From positions 248,001-312,000 of the forward strand of contig MU385862.1 in the NCBI GenBank assembly GCA_022497145.1: a DNA stretch of 64,000 nucleotides, given 5' to 3'. Below the pieces are notes generated by a model that saw only the letters and a program-made list of their open reading frames with translations, was not told the origin of the DNA and ran no database searches. The position numbers and the translations under genes were made by a program. The first letter of the stretch is position 1; each line of letters opens with the position of its first letter. Below, piece by piece: positions 20,044 through 33,197 of the stretch. This stretch comes from Rostrohypoxylon terebratum. Taxonomy: Eukaryota; Ascomycota; Sordariomycetes; Xylariales; Hypoxylaceae.

Positions 20044-22074
20044 GGTTGGCTGGCTGCCTGGAACGAGGGCGCCGGGATACTCTTATTTTATTTGTGGCAA
20101 AATAATAGAGACAGAAAGGAGGACAGTAGGAACAGGGGAAAGACGTAATTTATTATTCCAGACACGATATTGTATTACAGCGACATGTAGGAAGACCTTT
20201 CAAGTGTAGACGATAGAAGCAAAATTGGGGGAAAAAGCGTGGAACTGAATAGAAAAATAAGAATTTGTTTTGGTTGTTGGTAATAGTTTGAAAAAAAGCT
20301 TATTATGGTAGAGACCCCAACTCGTAGGTAATGGTGGTAATGGTGGTAGGTAGGAGGCATGGTAGATATGGATAGGTATACATGGATATACATGGTCTGC
20401 ACTAATAAGGGTCGCACTCTACAACGGGATTGGCGGTCGCACGGTTACGAGGGATCCCAGAAGACTTCTAGCACTATCATCATCCACCTTCGCCTGACAT
20501 ATATTTAGTCACAAAAAAGCAGTTATCAAGCACGACTAAACGGGACGAAATGAAGAGACCGGTTTGTCGCGTGATTATTAGTATTTTAAGTAGATAAACT
20601 TCAGAAAAAAATATAGAAATTCTCAAACCTTACAATTAGCAGCTGATAGTGCTTGAAGTCATCCCCAGTTTCCCAAAGCTACCAGGTAGGTACAGATGGT
20701 AAAGATGGGTTACAACTTACTGCAGCTGTAATCGGTAAGTGGGGATTATGGATGCTTGCTGCGGTCTCCTGGATCGTTATAGGGCTGTGCAATAATTTCC
20801 AAGCTCTGCTCCAGTATTAATCACCGTACCTTGTATGTAGTACGTAGATCCACCCCCTTGTGTGCACTTGCTCTGCGATTCCGTCATACTTTCTTATTCC
20901 CCATCGATCTTCTTTCCCATGGACCATGATCATCGTTAGCTATGCAACACGAAACTTTCTTTTGGACCTAGCAGCTTATTAAACAGTTGAATATCATATT
21001 ATCACCTGTCAGAGTTCATGATTTCATGTGAGGCTTAGCAGGGGTCACGCGCAATTTTGCTCTCGCACACTCCAGCTTCAGGTGATAACCAGTACAGGGC
21101 ACCTGCGACGCCTCACATGCTTTACTACTATTATGTATACTACTAGTATTATGTGCAATGTTCAGCACTCCCCAAATTACACGTTCCACAAATAATGTGA
21201 AGTACGTACTACGAGATACCTATGGTATATCTGGATTCTGAAGTAATAATAAGACAGAATACATCTAAGTAGATAGATACATACACATTATACAAATTTT
21301 CGCAAGATCCTAAGTATAACGATCATTCATGTGGTAGCCACCGGAGGTGAAGGAAACGTTCACTAGTCGTACTTGAAGCCGATCCAATCCAAAAGCTCAC
21401 TTGTGGTATTTCCTCCAAGCTTGCTAGACTCACACCTAACTACTGCCAACGTTATACACGATTAAAATTATAAGTGTATCAGTACATGTCTTGTCCTCGA
21501 CAATGGACTCCTGGCCCAGGTTCCAAAACTATGTCCTAGTGTCATGGCTAGGAAAGCCGGCCTGGCATTCTCAACTGCTGTTTAAAAAATTGGTGTGGAT
21601 GTCGCAATGCAACAAGAGGCTCAGGTCCACTTTGGTATTCCCCGTGCTATGCTCCATAACGCCTGGGACGAAGGAGATTCACAGACCCCCTTCAACCCGA
21701 AATCTCAAAAATACTCTTTACCAATGTCATGTGCAATGCAACCCCTACTATCTTCATATAGATTTGTTTTCATCATTTCGTGGAGTAAGAATCGCCATAG
21801 AGCCGATGGTACAGCGAGGCGAGGGAGGTGGTGTCACGGGTCTCAATGGCGAACAGAGAATCGATGTGCGACAGAAGGACGGTAAGGCCGTGGAAAGATC
21901 CAAATGAGGTATCTGGAAGAAGGAGCGATTCGATCGCCGTTTCTACCGCCCGGAAGTGGATGACGAGGAATTTGACCCTGTAATATTCGACTTCCGTCGA
22001 CTGAGCCGATTCTTCTGTGTGAATGACGAGGAGAGGGACGAGGACGAGAGAGAGGCGTTCGACTTCCGCCGTTT
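20044..22074. other. Intergenic, 2 kb, between Chk2 promoter and ArfGAP 3' end
   Basis: No gene is supported in most of this stretch. From 22074 back to about 21760 the minus strand stays open in the ArfGAP frame after its stop, apart from a second TAG, and has a Ser-rich coding-like composition (see findings). The plus-strand frames at 21491-21907 look like chance openings. Confidence 0.45.
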
Positions 22075-25000
22075 CTACCGTTCAGGAATAGGCGACTTCG
22101 CCAGCCGTCCGCCGGCACTGATGCGTTTCTGCAAGCGTGCGTCCTTATCGCGCTGAAGTCGCTCGCTCGGGCTCGGACTAAGACTGCCCGGCATTGACAC
22201 GCCCGATGCCTCTATAGCAGCACTCCGGCCGCGTTTTTGTTCGATATACATCTGGGCACTCCGACTTAGTGGAAAGGCTGGCATGACCGCTGGTATTTCG
22301 GCTCCATTCTGTATCAACATTTCCGCCACTGGGAACGGAATGACCCGCGAATCAGTCTCCGGCCGCCCTGTCACAGGAGTAGTTGGCGATGGTGATGCCG
22401 GGTCAGCCGCTGCAAGAGCTAGGAAAATCGGGTGAGTCCCGCGGCTCTTATCCAGCGTATTAGGATTAGCCTTTAGCGCTAGTGCATATATAACTTGCTG
22501 GATCTCATTGCGCTTTATAGCCGCAAGAAGGGTTTCGTCGGCGGTCGGATATCGCGAAAGAGTGGCTGATATCGGCTCTACATAGGCCCTATCCACGTAT
22601 TTCGCCGTTATGAATTTCAAGCGTTGTTCCCGGGTGGCTTGCGGGCCTGGCTTTAGGTTCGGGTCAAGCTTTGCCTCCCAGACCATGTTCGAGACTCTGT
22701 TCCCAACAAGAAGTAATAACTCGATAATATCGGGTGTGAATGACGTGATGTCGAGGGTGAGCGATCGGACTTTGCTGATGTGCGTTCCGAGAGACCGATG
22801 GATACCACTACACTCAATACAGAGAATGATGGCCAAATTGATTGAAACCCATTCGACCTTAGACCCGCTACCACAGTCCGCGCACCAACAATTGCCTTGA
22901 TCGTTGTCACGAAGCATCTGGAGGAGCTTGTCCGGATGTTCATCGTAACTACTGCTTGGCGCTCGTGCATTCGCAGGTCGCGCCCCAACTGTAGTACGGC
23001 GAGATGGAGGTGCAGAGCTGGCATTGGTGTGAGAACCATGATGGGAGCCGTGATTCAAGGAGATACTCTTTCCAGTCAGGATCGAACCAATGTCGCGCTT
23101 GAGGCTGGTAGTCGACTCCCCTGGGGACAAAGGCTTCTCTTTGAGTCCGCGACCCTCAACCGCGCTTTGGAGGGCATTATTGATAGAAAGGATCCAGCTG
23201 TTCATATCCTCGCCCGATGTTGCTTGATACACTCTCTTGTACTGCGGCGTAATTACTTCGAAGCAGAATCTTCGCTCTGCATTTCTCGCCTCCCGAACAG
23301 ATGCCATGCGAAGGTCGATGGGGTCCATGTGGAGATCGAGCTTCTGCTTCCAATTACTGTATTCTGACAGCTTCCCTTGGTCTAGGACAACCCAGAATCT
23401 GCGAACGTATTTGTTAGTAGATGGCAACGTAGGAAAATTAACATCAATTTTACATACTTGTGCCAGCCCTGCTTATTTAGATTGAGGGGATCCACATGGG
23501 TCCCTGGCCGATTGAGAGCCCAAAGAAGGCCCTCCTTTCGATGCGTCGAATTTTTATCGGCAATAGCCAGCTGACTAAAGTCTCTCTCCTCCAAATCACG
23601 TATCCCTTTGAATTTAGACGTTTGCGCAGGGCTATGCAGAGACGCATGCCCCACGCTTCCTGGAGATCTCGAGAGGTCGGTGCCTGTTGAAGCCATAGCT
23701 CCTGAATTGCCCGTAGGTGTGGGCTTGAGTTGAGAGCTGGTACTATCCGCTCGACCCAGTTCCGAATCAGAGGTATGCTGGTTGCCATTTGAGTTTGGAT
23801 TGACAGTTGTGTGAACTGTCGTAGACACACCCTCTGGTTCGTTATACTGAAGATTGCTCTTCTCCAGCACACGTCTCTTTTCCTCCCTTTCGCGTCTTTG
23901 GTATTGGAATTCCTTGTCGGCTTCTTGCACCTCGTTCGCTAGAGCTTCGAGTTGCGGTAACAAATTTTCAATTCTCTGAGCGGTGGCTAGAAAACCCCGT
24001 GCTTGGATGTCAGCATACTTGGTTAAATGCGACAAGACTTCTTGTTCCTTGCGACCGCCGTGGAGATCCTGCATGAACGATGAATAATCAAAACGCTTCA
24101 GCTCAAAATTTCTCCTTTTTGTTTGGTATTTGCTGTCACTTTCGGCAAGCTTTTTAGTCTTAACCGAGTCTTGTCGTTGGCCAAGATACCGAGATACGTA
24201 AGAATAGTAATCCTTGCTCTCCTCTTCAAAGTCTCGCCTCTTCGATTCCGCTTGTTTGATGTCGAAAGTATAGAGTTTGCTTATAGGTTCGATAATGATT
24301 TTTTGTAAATTCATGGTATTGGACTTCTCGTAGTTGATGATTTCTTTCGAAATTTTGTCAAAGTAATGGTCGATGGCAGGCTGAACTGCATTGGCATTTG
24401 TCGCCGACGCTTCTCGCAGAGCTTCTATAAAACTTGTGAAAGCATCGTTGGCCTCCATCTGTGTAGTGTACGCGTGTTCGGCTTTCTTTAGCACTTTCTT
24501 CATCTGCGTTCTCATGTTTCCAGTCTTCTGCTCAAGAGCCTTGATAGTAGCCCTGAAAACTGGACCATCGTCGCTCACCGTCATATCCTCGCCTGGTCGA
24601 GGGCATGATATATCAAGCTTAACGGAATCCCGCGAGCCCGGCACGATCGTAGGCGCAATAGACAATGCATCGCTTTGAGGATGCACAGGAGAACTAGGCT
24701 CATCTTGTTCGCTGATACGTGACTCAACAGACTGGGACGACGGTACTCGAATTCTAGGAGGTACTGCTAATTGAAAGGCCGGAGATGGGGAGTTAGGATG
24801 ACTTGGAAAAGGCGAGGTATCTGTGCAAGTTGTTAAGTATACCCGGAAGAGCTGAGCATGGGGTTCTAGTGAACTTACTCGTCACCCAGAAGGAGAATCT
24901 GGCAAGGGTGTCTAGGCGGTGTGCCCTTTGGTCGTACTCGACAAACTATATCGACGTTATTTAGCCAACGTCATTGTAGATGTCCAGAGGCACGTACACT

Positions 25001-25667
25001 GCAAACATTTCTCCATCCACCTCCCCCGTCTTCCGTTCCCTTTGGCGGTCTCCACTTCCACGACCATTCGAAGGCCACTGCAGCGCTTCCGCCGGTGGTA
25101 TAGTCGCCTACTAACTCAACGTTTGCGTTTTTGTGAAGATTCGGGTCGGCGTGAAACTCGCGAGTAACAAGGTTCTCGAGCTCTCTATTGGTCGAAGCAT
25201 ATACATATGTCAGTCCATTAATGTGCGTATCGATACCAGCCCCACTATCTTCCTGGCGGATAACGAAGTTAAAGTTGAAAATGAGTTCGTCGTCATTATT
25301 GAGTTTGAGGAGGAAGCTCGGGACGGTTGAAGGTTCGGTGTCCTAAAATAGTCATGTTAAAATTTGGGATAACTTCAGAGCTAGGTAGTCTCGGCATCCT
25401 ATTCCAGAACTAACCTGAATAAATTCGACCAATCCAGAATCGCCTGGTGATCGCGTAGCCGTAGCCCGAGTAGCGGGGAAAGCATTAGGAACTATGGTGG
25501 TTGTGATGCGCTTTCGAGGGCAAGTTATAACTAAAGAGGCGATTGAAACTGAATAGGGTCAGCTTCTATTGCGCGAATCGCAAAAGGGAGGAAGTAGACA
25601 AACGTCGGTTTTGGTCTCTCAGATAGATGGCAGCGCCATCATCAAGTCTGCTGCTCACGACGCCCAT
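22075..25667 (-). CDS. BAR-PH-ArfGAP (centaurin/ACAP-type) GTPase-activating protein
   Basis: Six exons: 25667-25604, 25548-25415, 25342-24998, 24945-24879, 24820-23458, 23398-22075; phases all fit, giving 1098 aa. The start MGVVSSRLDDGAAIYLRDQNR matches the usual N-terminus of this fungal family. A family-specific N-terminal domain (about 20-205) is followed by a BAR-type helical region (about 290-510, from GPVFRATIKALEQKTGNM), a PH domain (about 645-745, FWVVLDQGKLSEY to NSWILSINNAL) and an ArfGAP zinc finger (about 820-940). The finger is CADC-x16-CIEC with the arginine finger in GIHRSLG. A degenerate ankyrin-like part follows, and the end is KSPIPER. Such proteins sense curved membranes and switch off Arf GTPases at endosomes or the cell cortex. 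The last intron carries CTACTAAC. S. pombe Cnt5 is a likely functional relative; that link is inference. Confidence 0.93.
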
Positions 25668-26460
25668 GGTGAAGAGCTAGCCAGATGAACGGCCGCGCAC
25701 AAAGAAAAAAGAAGTACCAATATCAATCAAATCAACTATAAGACAATCGTCCAAATAACGGAATAGGCGAGCGTAAGGGATGCAAGGTGGATATATTAAC
25801 TAGTGACGTTGTAAGAGAGATATGTATCAAATTGGAGAAAAGCTGGAGGAGTCGTGTCGCAACGGTCGCAGGTTCGCAGCGACCGCAGGTGCTTGAACGG
25901 TTTGCGGGCAGCCAATCCGGTTAGGACGAAACGATTGCGCAGTGGATTTTGGCGGGGTCAAATCATTAAGGGTTGCGGTGGTTGCGGTGGTTGCGGTACA
26001 AGTACCAAAGGCAAGTACCAAAGGCACCAAGGGGCGCTGTTGCTGTTGATGTTGCTGTTGCAGAGCCGTCGTGTTGCCTTACGCCGATTATAGCCAAGCT
26101 TCAAGTGACCCAGGTAACCCAAGTGACGGTCGAGTTATACCGACGAGGCAGAATATACTAAATATACCAACATGCAATCAGTCACGACGTTTGACCGAAA
26201 GGCGCAAGTTATCGATTCGTCGCCATCCATCACACGAACAGAACCAGAAAAAAAAAAGGAATTTGAGCAGAAACAATAAGCGCGGCAGAGCAAAAGGGCA
26301 AAAAGAAGGTAGGTACAGGGGTATAACTAGGGTCCATGGAATCATGGATGTACAAAGGTGTAGAGGTGTAGAGGTGTAATGAGAGACAATGGACAGGAGA
26401 TCCTCTAGCTGAAACAGATTGATTGGAAGGCTGAAGAATATTCGTACCTTTTGCCAGGCA

Positions 26461-26478
26461 CACGCACACGCACACGCA
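26461..26478 (+). repeat. CACGCA microsatellite, 3 units
   Basis: Three perfect CACGCA units in intergenic DNA upstream of the ArfGAP gene. Confidence 0.85.
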
Positions 26479-26555
26479 ACGCCTGTTTGTATAATCCCGA
26501 GAGTCACTCGTGGACAAGAGGGCTGAGCGAAATCCTGTTCAAGACAGCATGTGAC

Positions 26556-26585
26556 GTAGACGTAGATGTAGATGTAGATGTAGAT
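26556..26585 (+). repeat. GTAGAT microsatellite, 5 units
   Basis: One GTAGAC followed by four GTAGAT units. The related ATCTAC repeat at 28707-28730 is its reverse complement in the same intergenic region. Confidence 0.85.
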
Positions 26586-28706
26586 ATCCAATGCCAATGC
26601 CAATGTGTACTTCTCGTTTGTCGCGTGCCTTTCGAGAGTGCGGTCTTTTTCAATTGAATATTAAGTCCTAAATGAAGCATGTGTAAAATGCGTTGTAAAG
26701 GAAACATCTGTTTGTGGTATACTTCATAAAGCGTAAAACCCGTACGGTAGTATGTGGCGACGGGATGGGATGGGATGAGATAGAATTTGGGAATGAATAT
26801 GAAGTATTCACGAGGTTCACGAGGTACGAGGTATGAGGTATGAGGTATGAGGCAAGGCGCGAAAATAGCCGAACAAGTGACGAAAGACGAAGGCAAGGGC
26901 ACCTACTAAGTACCTAGGTCCTACCTAAGCCTAAGGTAATAACACCTGAATTGGAAAGCTTGGCTGCTGAGAATGTAGCTGCCTCGCCCAGACTTTGAAC
27001 CTTTACCTAGGTCCTAGGTCCTACCTAGGCTGCCCTAAACTTGTACCTAGACAGCCGCTCAGCCGGGGTAGGTGCCCCCCTGAGCCACCCACGAATCTTA
27101 TTTAATAGCCCTGGAAGGTGTCTAATAGCCCTAAGAGATCTAGGATTCTAGGTTCAACTACAGCATAATACTAGTAGTATTGGGAACAATTAATGCTACG
27201 GCTTATATAAGCCGCAAGGTATGAAGTAATTATATCTCACGCATTTACAGACTCGTGTGTGTTTCTAAAATTTGCACTATCGTATTGATATATTTTTAAG
27301 TTGAAAGAAACGTAGGAATCTATTTAATAAAAAAACGAGCTTTAAAGTTAAACTGCTATCATCGCTACCTAACCTTAATTAACTTCTCATCCAAACATCC
27401 CTACAATAAACGATTATAGGCACTTATATTCAACAAAAACACAAAGCTATGATTTATACGAATGGTTAAGAAAGAAACTTACCTACCTAACACAATACAT
27501 ACTTACATATATGCTTGTCAGCTTCTCACGGATTGACCGATCATCTGACCTCTTATAATAGCTAGAATCTTCACAAAGGGTCAGACTCACATCCAATGAG
27601 CTCAAAATAGGGTTATTCATTGATACAGCATACGGTCCTCATCCAAAGGATGTAGACTAACCGTTTCAAACATCAACGCTTATGCCTACTTGGTATAACC
27701 CCGCTATAGTTCATCGCACTTTACTACAGTAGGTACAGCATACGTCTGCTCGAATAACAACTTGGACCTTGGAAGGGAAGACATTTCTAAATTCATATAA
27801 GGGAATTTGGAAAACCTTGTATTCGCACCTCATTGAGCGTGTGCTACATGTAGGTTCCCGCTGAACTTACTTTCAATATTGAACGGTTGCATAGATCTGG
27901 TTTAGCAACTACCTAGGTTACATGTTACATACCTAGGTATCTTTCCAGTAACGGCTACTATCGTCTTTTGATCTGTTCATCAGGTGAGACAGTCTTAAGA
28001 TGGGGGAATGCGACAAATATCAAATATCGTCATAGAACACTTCCAATCAGAGAATCACAATCGACCTATTAAACGGATTACCGGGAAGTTTTGGTTTCAT
28101 TTCATTTTCTAATTCACTTTTTTGAAGGGAACAATTGAGCCAAAAAGTTGGAAATGAACCTGGCTTTAGAATATTACATGATGTAGGTATTGTACAAGAA
28201 GAGAGATGCAATCGCTAACTGTTGCACTATTCGGAGTAGTAAAAGCTGCAAGTACCTCCTAGTATGCGGAGAAGAGTAGGTAGGACCTAGGTACTTCATA
28301 GAGAAGGGACTAATGAAGGGAAACCACTTACATAGTAGGTAGGTACAGGGTCCTAAGACGGTTCCACTATCGACAAATTCATATCGTCTTTGGGTAGATA
28401 TTGGGTAGTCGCCCCTCCTCCTCTTTCAATAAAATGATTAATACTCTCCTATTTGTACGAAGTACTGCAGGTGCTTTGGAAGGAAGGAATAGTAGATAAA
28501 CTGCTCGACCGAATGACGTTGCTGCACTTTCGTAAAGGGAAAAGCCTAAGCCCCGGAGCCGCCCAGGTCAATTCAAATTTTCTATTTCTAGACAACCAAA
28601 ACGTTAGTTTCAATTACCGGCGGCGTCACCTTGTATTACTTGTAACCCCGTACCTAACCAGCTAACCTAAATTATTATCGCCTGACCGATCAACCTCAAC
28701 CTCATC

Positions 28707-28730
28707 ATCTACATCTACATCTACATCTAC
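28707..28730 (+). repeat. ATCTAC microsatellite, 4 units, in the leader of the Munc13-like gene
   Basis: Four perfect ATCTAC units lie about 240 nt upstream of the start codon at 28970, inside the pyrimidine-rich leader or promoter. Confidence 0.85.
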
Positions 28731-28907
28731 AACCCTCATCTCTCCAACAGTCCAACTTACCTCGCTATCCTCACTCTAATCATTCGCAATCTACAGTCTA
28801 CAGTCTACAACCTTACGACCTACGACCTACGGCCTAGAAATTTACCTTTCAATCGAAATACTACGAATATCACACCACCACTCCGCTCTGATTGACATAC
28901 AGCGAGC

Positions 28908-28922
28908 ATGCGTCGCAGGTAG
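28908..28922 (+). promoter_or_regulatory. Candidate upstream ORF (MRRR-stop)
   Basis: ATG at 28908 opens a four-codon frame that ends in TAG. A second upstream ATG at 28926 runs in another frame across the main start at 28970 to a TAG near 29010. If the leader is not spliced here, these could dampen translation of the Munc13-like gene. A GTAAGA at 28941 could also be a leader-intron donor. Confidence 0.35.
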
Positions 28923-28969
28923 TTTATGGGACATGACTTCGTAAGACCGACTTCAATTCATCCTGCACC

Positions 28970-31900
28970 ATGTCATCGGTGTCGAGGAAAGCGGTGCCAA
29001 ACCGCCGCGTAGACAGCGTGCAGAATAGTGATAGAAGGAGTCGCGCCGGTTCTCTGGCTCGACAGCTAGCCGTGAGCCATGACGATGCATATACCTACGC
29101 CCTACGAGTCGCCTACCTACATTACATCCTTCAGCCCAAAACCAAACGAAAACAATGGGTTCCCGCGCCGAAGCCGCCACCTCGAACTCATACGTCCAAT
29201 ATAGGAGATCTGGTCAAGGAATTCGTTCCGGGAAACTCTAGTAGTGTTAAGCTTCCGCATGGATTTCGTGGCCATCTCGAGAAGAGAATGGAACGTGTTA
29301 TTATGGGTGCTGAAAGGCTACCTGGTTATAATGACGCTGCTGTCAAAAAGACGTTTGCGCAGGCCTACACAGCCTTTACCGAACAAGCATTTCGAAAAAA
29401 TGTCGACAAGGAACGCAAGGTTGAGCCGATGGTCTTGATTTTCTATTCAGCCGCCACCAAGGCATGTATGCTTGGCCACGAGCCGGGCGATGATTCCTGG
29501 AAACTTCTTGTCGATAGACACGTCGCCCTCTTCGTCAGGCTTCTGACCAACATATTGCGGGATCAAGGCCACGAACGAGACAAGCCAGACCTTCTAAGTA
29601 GACTAAGCACTCTTGAAAACAAGCTCCTAACCAACGATCAAAATCTCTATATCGATACCGGCCAGAGCTCTGGCAATACGATCGAGGTGATAGTGCCGCT
29701 TACCTACGATGTCAAGGATATGCCCATGGTTCAAGTCGTCGCTAAAATATTTGGACTTTCACATTCTGATGTCCAGTCCCATATCGACGCCCAGCGACCA
29801 AATTGGACCGAAGAGGCTGCTCTGAGAGACCTCAAGGCATATCAGCATAGGCTGAATTCTAATTCGAGCGGCGCTCTGAGAAGCCAAGATTTCAGCGTTG
29901 ACGAGGCGTATCAAGAATGGAAAAAGGCAGAAGCGCCTTTCCTCTCGCAAATGATGATGGAGATCTTGACAAGTCGGCCGGAATTAGCTAGGAGATCCAC
30001 AGCTGTCAGCGCCTCCTATGATAAAGCATTACCAACAAGCCCTTCGTCGATACAACCAGATGATAGAAGGGCGTCTTTTAGCCCAGAAAGAGCCTCTATA
30101 TATGGTATTGACAACATAATGAACCTGGGCTCCATGTCTTTCGATGAAAATAGCAGTATTAGGCCGGTGGACGACGGAAACTATACCAGCTATACCTTCA
30201 TCCCGCCTGAACCCCGCGAATTTCTGAAGGTCATTGCAAAATACGCTCTCGAGTTTGACGCTATGCATGATGACGAAGCCGAGGAATCTAGTTTGTTCTC
30301 GAAGCAATCTATGGAACTCCTTACGGAACTCTGTGTCCGCTGGCGAATTGCCCAATTTACTCGCCTGGTTGTCTTCTTAGAAGTGGCAGCGCGCAGGTTC
30401 ACAGACACGCTGTTTACGGTGATTGATTTAGATAACGCTTTTGAATTAGTGAAGCTTCCACAACCAGAGGCAAAAAAGCCGCCTTATATATACCTCCACA
30501 ACGAGACCCTTGAAACCATGGACCGCAGTAAATGGACTACCACAGACTACGATGTGTTCCGGCAAACTCTTCAGACAGTGAACGATGCGCTCTTGCGCGA
30601 TCTTTACGATACTTTGATGCATTGCTACGAGGCAAAACCGCCGTCTGCTGGACCGGCAGTGCACGTATTGACAAATCATATATTTAACGACCCCGATTTC
30701 TCCCGAGATGAGGGTGACGCGCAAGAGTACACTCAACTCCTTGCATCTGGCATGCAAGAGCAAGCTGCCATAGCTTATCGTGCAATCCTAGACGCTGAGG
30801 TTCCCCGAAGCCAAGAGGATTGGGATTTCAGCCACGTTGTCCAACTTGGTAAATCAGTCATAAAACTGTGCGAGAAGACTCAAAAGCGTTATAAGAAAAA
30901 CCCAGAGATTATGGGTGTCAAACCCTTCACTATCCTTGTAGAGACAATGTTTCCCAATTTTGAAGATGATGCTCACGACTTGATAAAGAGGATCGTCCAA
31001 GTCGCCAATGATCGAGGAGTTGAATTACCTCTTCAAGATGGCTTTGATTTATATAAGGAATTGGTAGAAATTCGACGCATTCACAAATCATCTCTCCCTA
31101 GCCGGCCGTTCACATTCGACGTCGAAGAGCTGCTCGTAGACTTCGTTTGGCGTTGGATCCAGAATGCCGAGACCCGAGCAGAAGATTTCGTTGAAAGTGC
31201 CATCAGTCAAGATCAATTCCAAGTGCGAGGCAATGGACCAGGTCACATTTCATTGGATTCGGAACGTCACAGCCACTCAATCATCGATATGTTCCAGCTA
31301 TTCCATCAAACTGCCGACCAGGTCTTCCGGCTGGAGTGGGATAACGATGTCCACCACGCTCGATTCATGACTGCTCTATCGAAAATCTTCGCTAATAGCA
31401 TTGCCCGATACTGTGAAATCGTTGACCAACGATTTGTGAAGGAAATGGATACACCGAGACCAAACGAGAAAGAGGCGGCGGAGGCGGCGCAGACAACACA
31501 AGGAAGATTTATGCAGTATGCTAAAGATGCCTGGACCACGAAGGACAAAATCGAACCATTTCAATTCTACCCCGAGGTATGATATACATCGAGCATTGTC
31601 TATTTTACTTGATACTAACACATTCCAAAGTCTTTGGTGAAATTAAACAACGTTGAATGGGCGATGCAGGAACTCGACAAACTTGAGAGGACCATGAACG
31701 TGGATGCTTGCGCCGACATTCTCGAACGAGTTGACGGGCCTAAGAGACAAGCCAAGCGACCAGCTAAATACGTATTTACTATTAAGATCGTCGAAGCCGA
31801 GGAAATCAAGGCATGTGATCCGAACGGAACAAGCGATCCTTACGTAGTACTTGTGGACGAATACCAAAAGCGGTTGCACAAAACACGAATCGTCATGAGA

Positions 31901-33197
31901 ACTCTTAGTCCGCGGTGGGACGAGTCTGTGGATGTTACGGTCTCGGGGCCTCTTAACATCGTCGCTACTATCTGGGACTATGACACATTCGGCGACCACG
32001 ACTTCGTTGGCAGGACTTCTCTAAAACTAGATCCTGTACATTTCAGCGACTACCTCCCGAGAGAGTTCTGGCTCGAGCTCGATACACAGGGGAGAATTTT
32101 GTTAAGGGTAAGCATGGAAGGGGAACGAGACGACATACAATTTTATTTCGGTAAAGCATTCAGGCATCTCAAGAGGACAGAACGTGATATGGTCCGCAAA
32201 ATTACAGACAAGGTATGTTTATATGGTCCTGATGCTTATAAGCTAACAACTAATTAATATCTACACAAAGTTATCACGCCATATCAACGCATCCCTATCC
32301 TACGATGCCTTGCGGACCCTTCTAGGACGGAATGTTACTTCGCAGGTTACCTCGTTCTTTAAACGACAATCCACAATCCCGCAAATCACAGACACCGAAA
32401 TCGAAAACGCACTACAATCACTGTTCACATACTTTGACGAGAACTTCGCCATCATGAAAGAAACGTTAACTGACGCAACTATGGTTGCGGTCATGACACG
32501 TCTGTGGAAGGAGGTGCTTATGGCCATAGAAGCGCTCCTCGTGCCGCCTCTGTCAGAGAAGCCGTCTAATCAACGACCTCTCACCCAGCGCGAGCTCGAT
32601 GTCGTCTTCAAGTGGCTAGGGCTCTTGTTCGATTTCTTTAACGCACGAGACGAGGACGGAGAAGTCCTCGGTGTCCCCGCAGAAGTCCTAAAATCGCCTA
32701 AGTATCACGAGCTCGCCTCGCTCAACTTTTTCTACTTCGATACTACCGAAAGCTTGATCCGCACATCGGAGCGTATAGCCGCGGCAACGGCACAGCGACA
32801 ACAGCAACAGCTCCAAGGGCATCTGAGCTCCAACCGCCTCTCCGCCCCTGCATCGTTGGGATCATCTCTGAATGTTCCACATGCCGGCCCGGCTTTTGCG
32901 AGCATGGGCACAATCCGCCGAGGCAAGAGTATCATGATGAGCCGCAACCTAGGCACCATGCGCCGAGCTAAAGAGGAAAAACGCAAGGAGGCCCAGGCCG
33001 ACCCATCGGATGATATGATCCTTCGAATATTGCGCATGCGGCCCGAAGCAGCCGGATACCTTAAGGAAAGGCACCGTCAAAAGGAGCGCATGGCCGCTGC
33101 CGCCGCCGCTGCTATGATAGTGAAGCAAAGCGTCACGCAAGGCTGGAATAAAGCTGGCGGTGGCTTTGGCAGGGGTGGTGTTCCGGTTCGGCGCTAG
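28970..33197 (+). CDS. Munc13/Ync13-like protein with C2 and Munc13-homology domains
   Basis: Three exons: 28970-31576, intron 31577-31630 (GTATGA, GATACTAACA branch), 31631-32212, intron 32213-32270 (AAGCTAAC branch), 32271-33197; 1371 aa. The long N-terminal part is helical. An MHD1-type region lies at about 700-800 (FTFDVEELLVDFVWRWIQN). A C2 domain follows at about 915-1040 (YVFTIKIVEAEEIK, DPNGTSDPYVVL, LSPRWDESVDVTV, IWDYDTFGDHDFVG) with the acidic residues expected for calcium binding. The MHD2-like part comes after it (LTQRELDVVFKWLGLLFDFF). The C-terminal 120 residues are polar and Ala/Arg-rich with a Gly-rich end. This MHD-C2-MHD order marks fungal UNC-13/Munc13 homologues such as S. 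pombe Ync13, which act at sites of exocytosis and septation at the plasma membrane. The domain call is firm; the cell role is taken from the family. Confidence 0.93.

Larger units (their letters stand above)
25668..28969. other. Divergent intergenic region, 3.3 kb
   Basis: This separates the divergent ArfGAP and Munc13-like genes. It has many simple repeats, clusters of CCTAGGTCCTAGG-type motifs (26910-26935, 27005-27050, 27911-27945) and a C/T-rich, ACTAC-rich leader just before 28970 that is typical of fungal promoters. Open frames at 25854-26902 follow repeats and low-complexity DNA and are not credible genes. No tRNA cloverleaf was found by eye. Confidence 0.5.

Noticed and set aside
26178..26902. 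Open frames with Tyr-Ile or Ser-Thr runs
   Set aside because: They follow microsatellites and low-complexity DNA upstream of two divergent genes.
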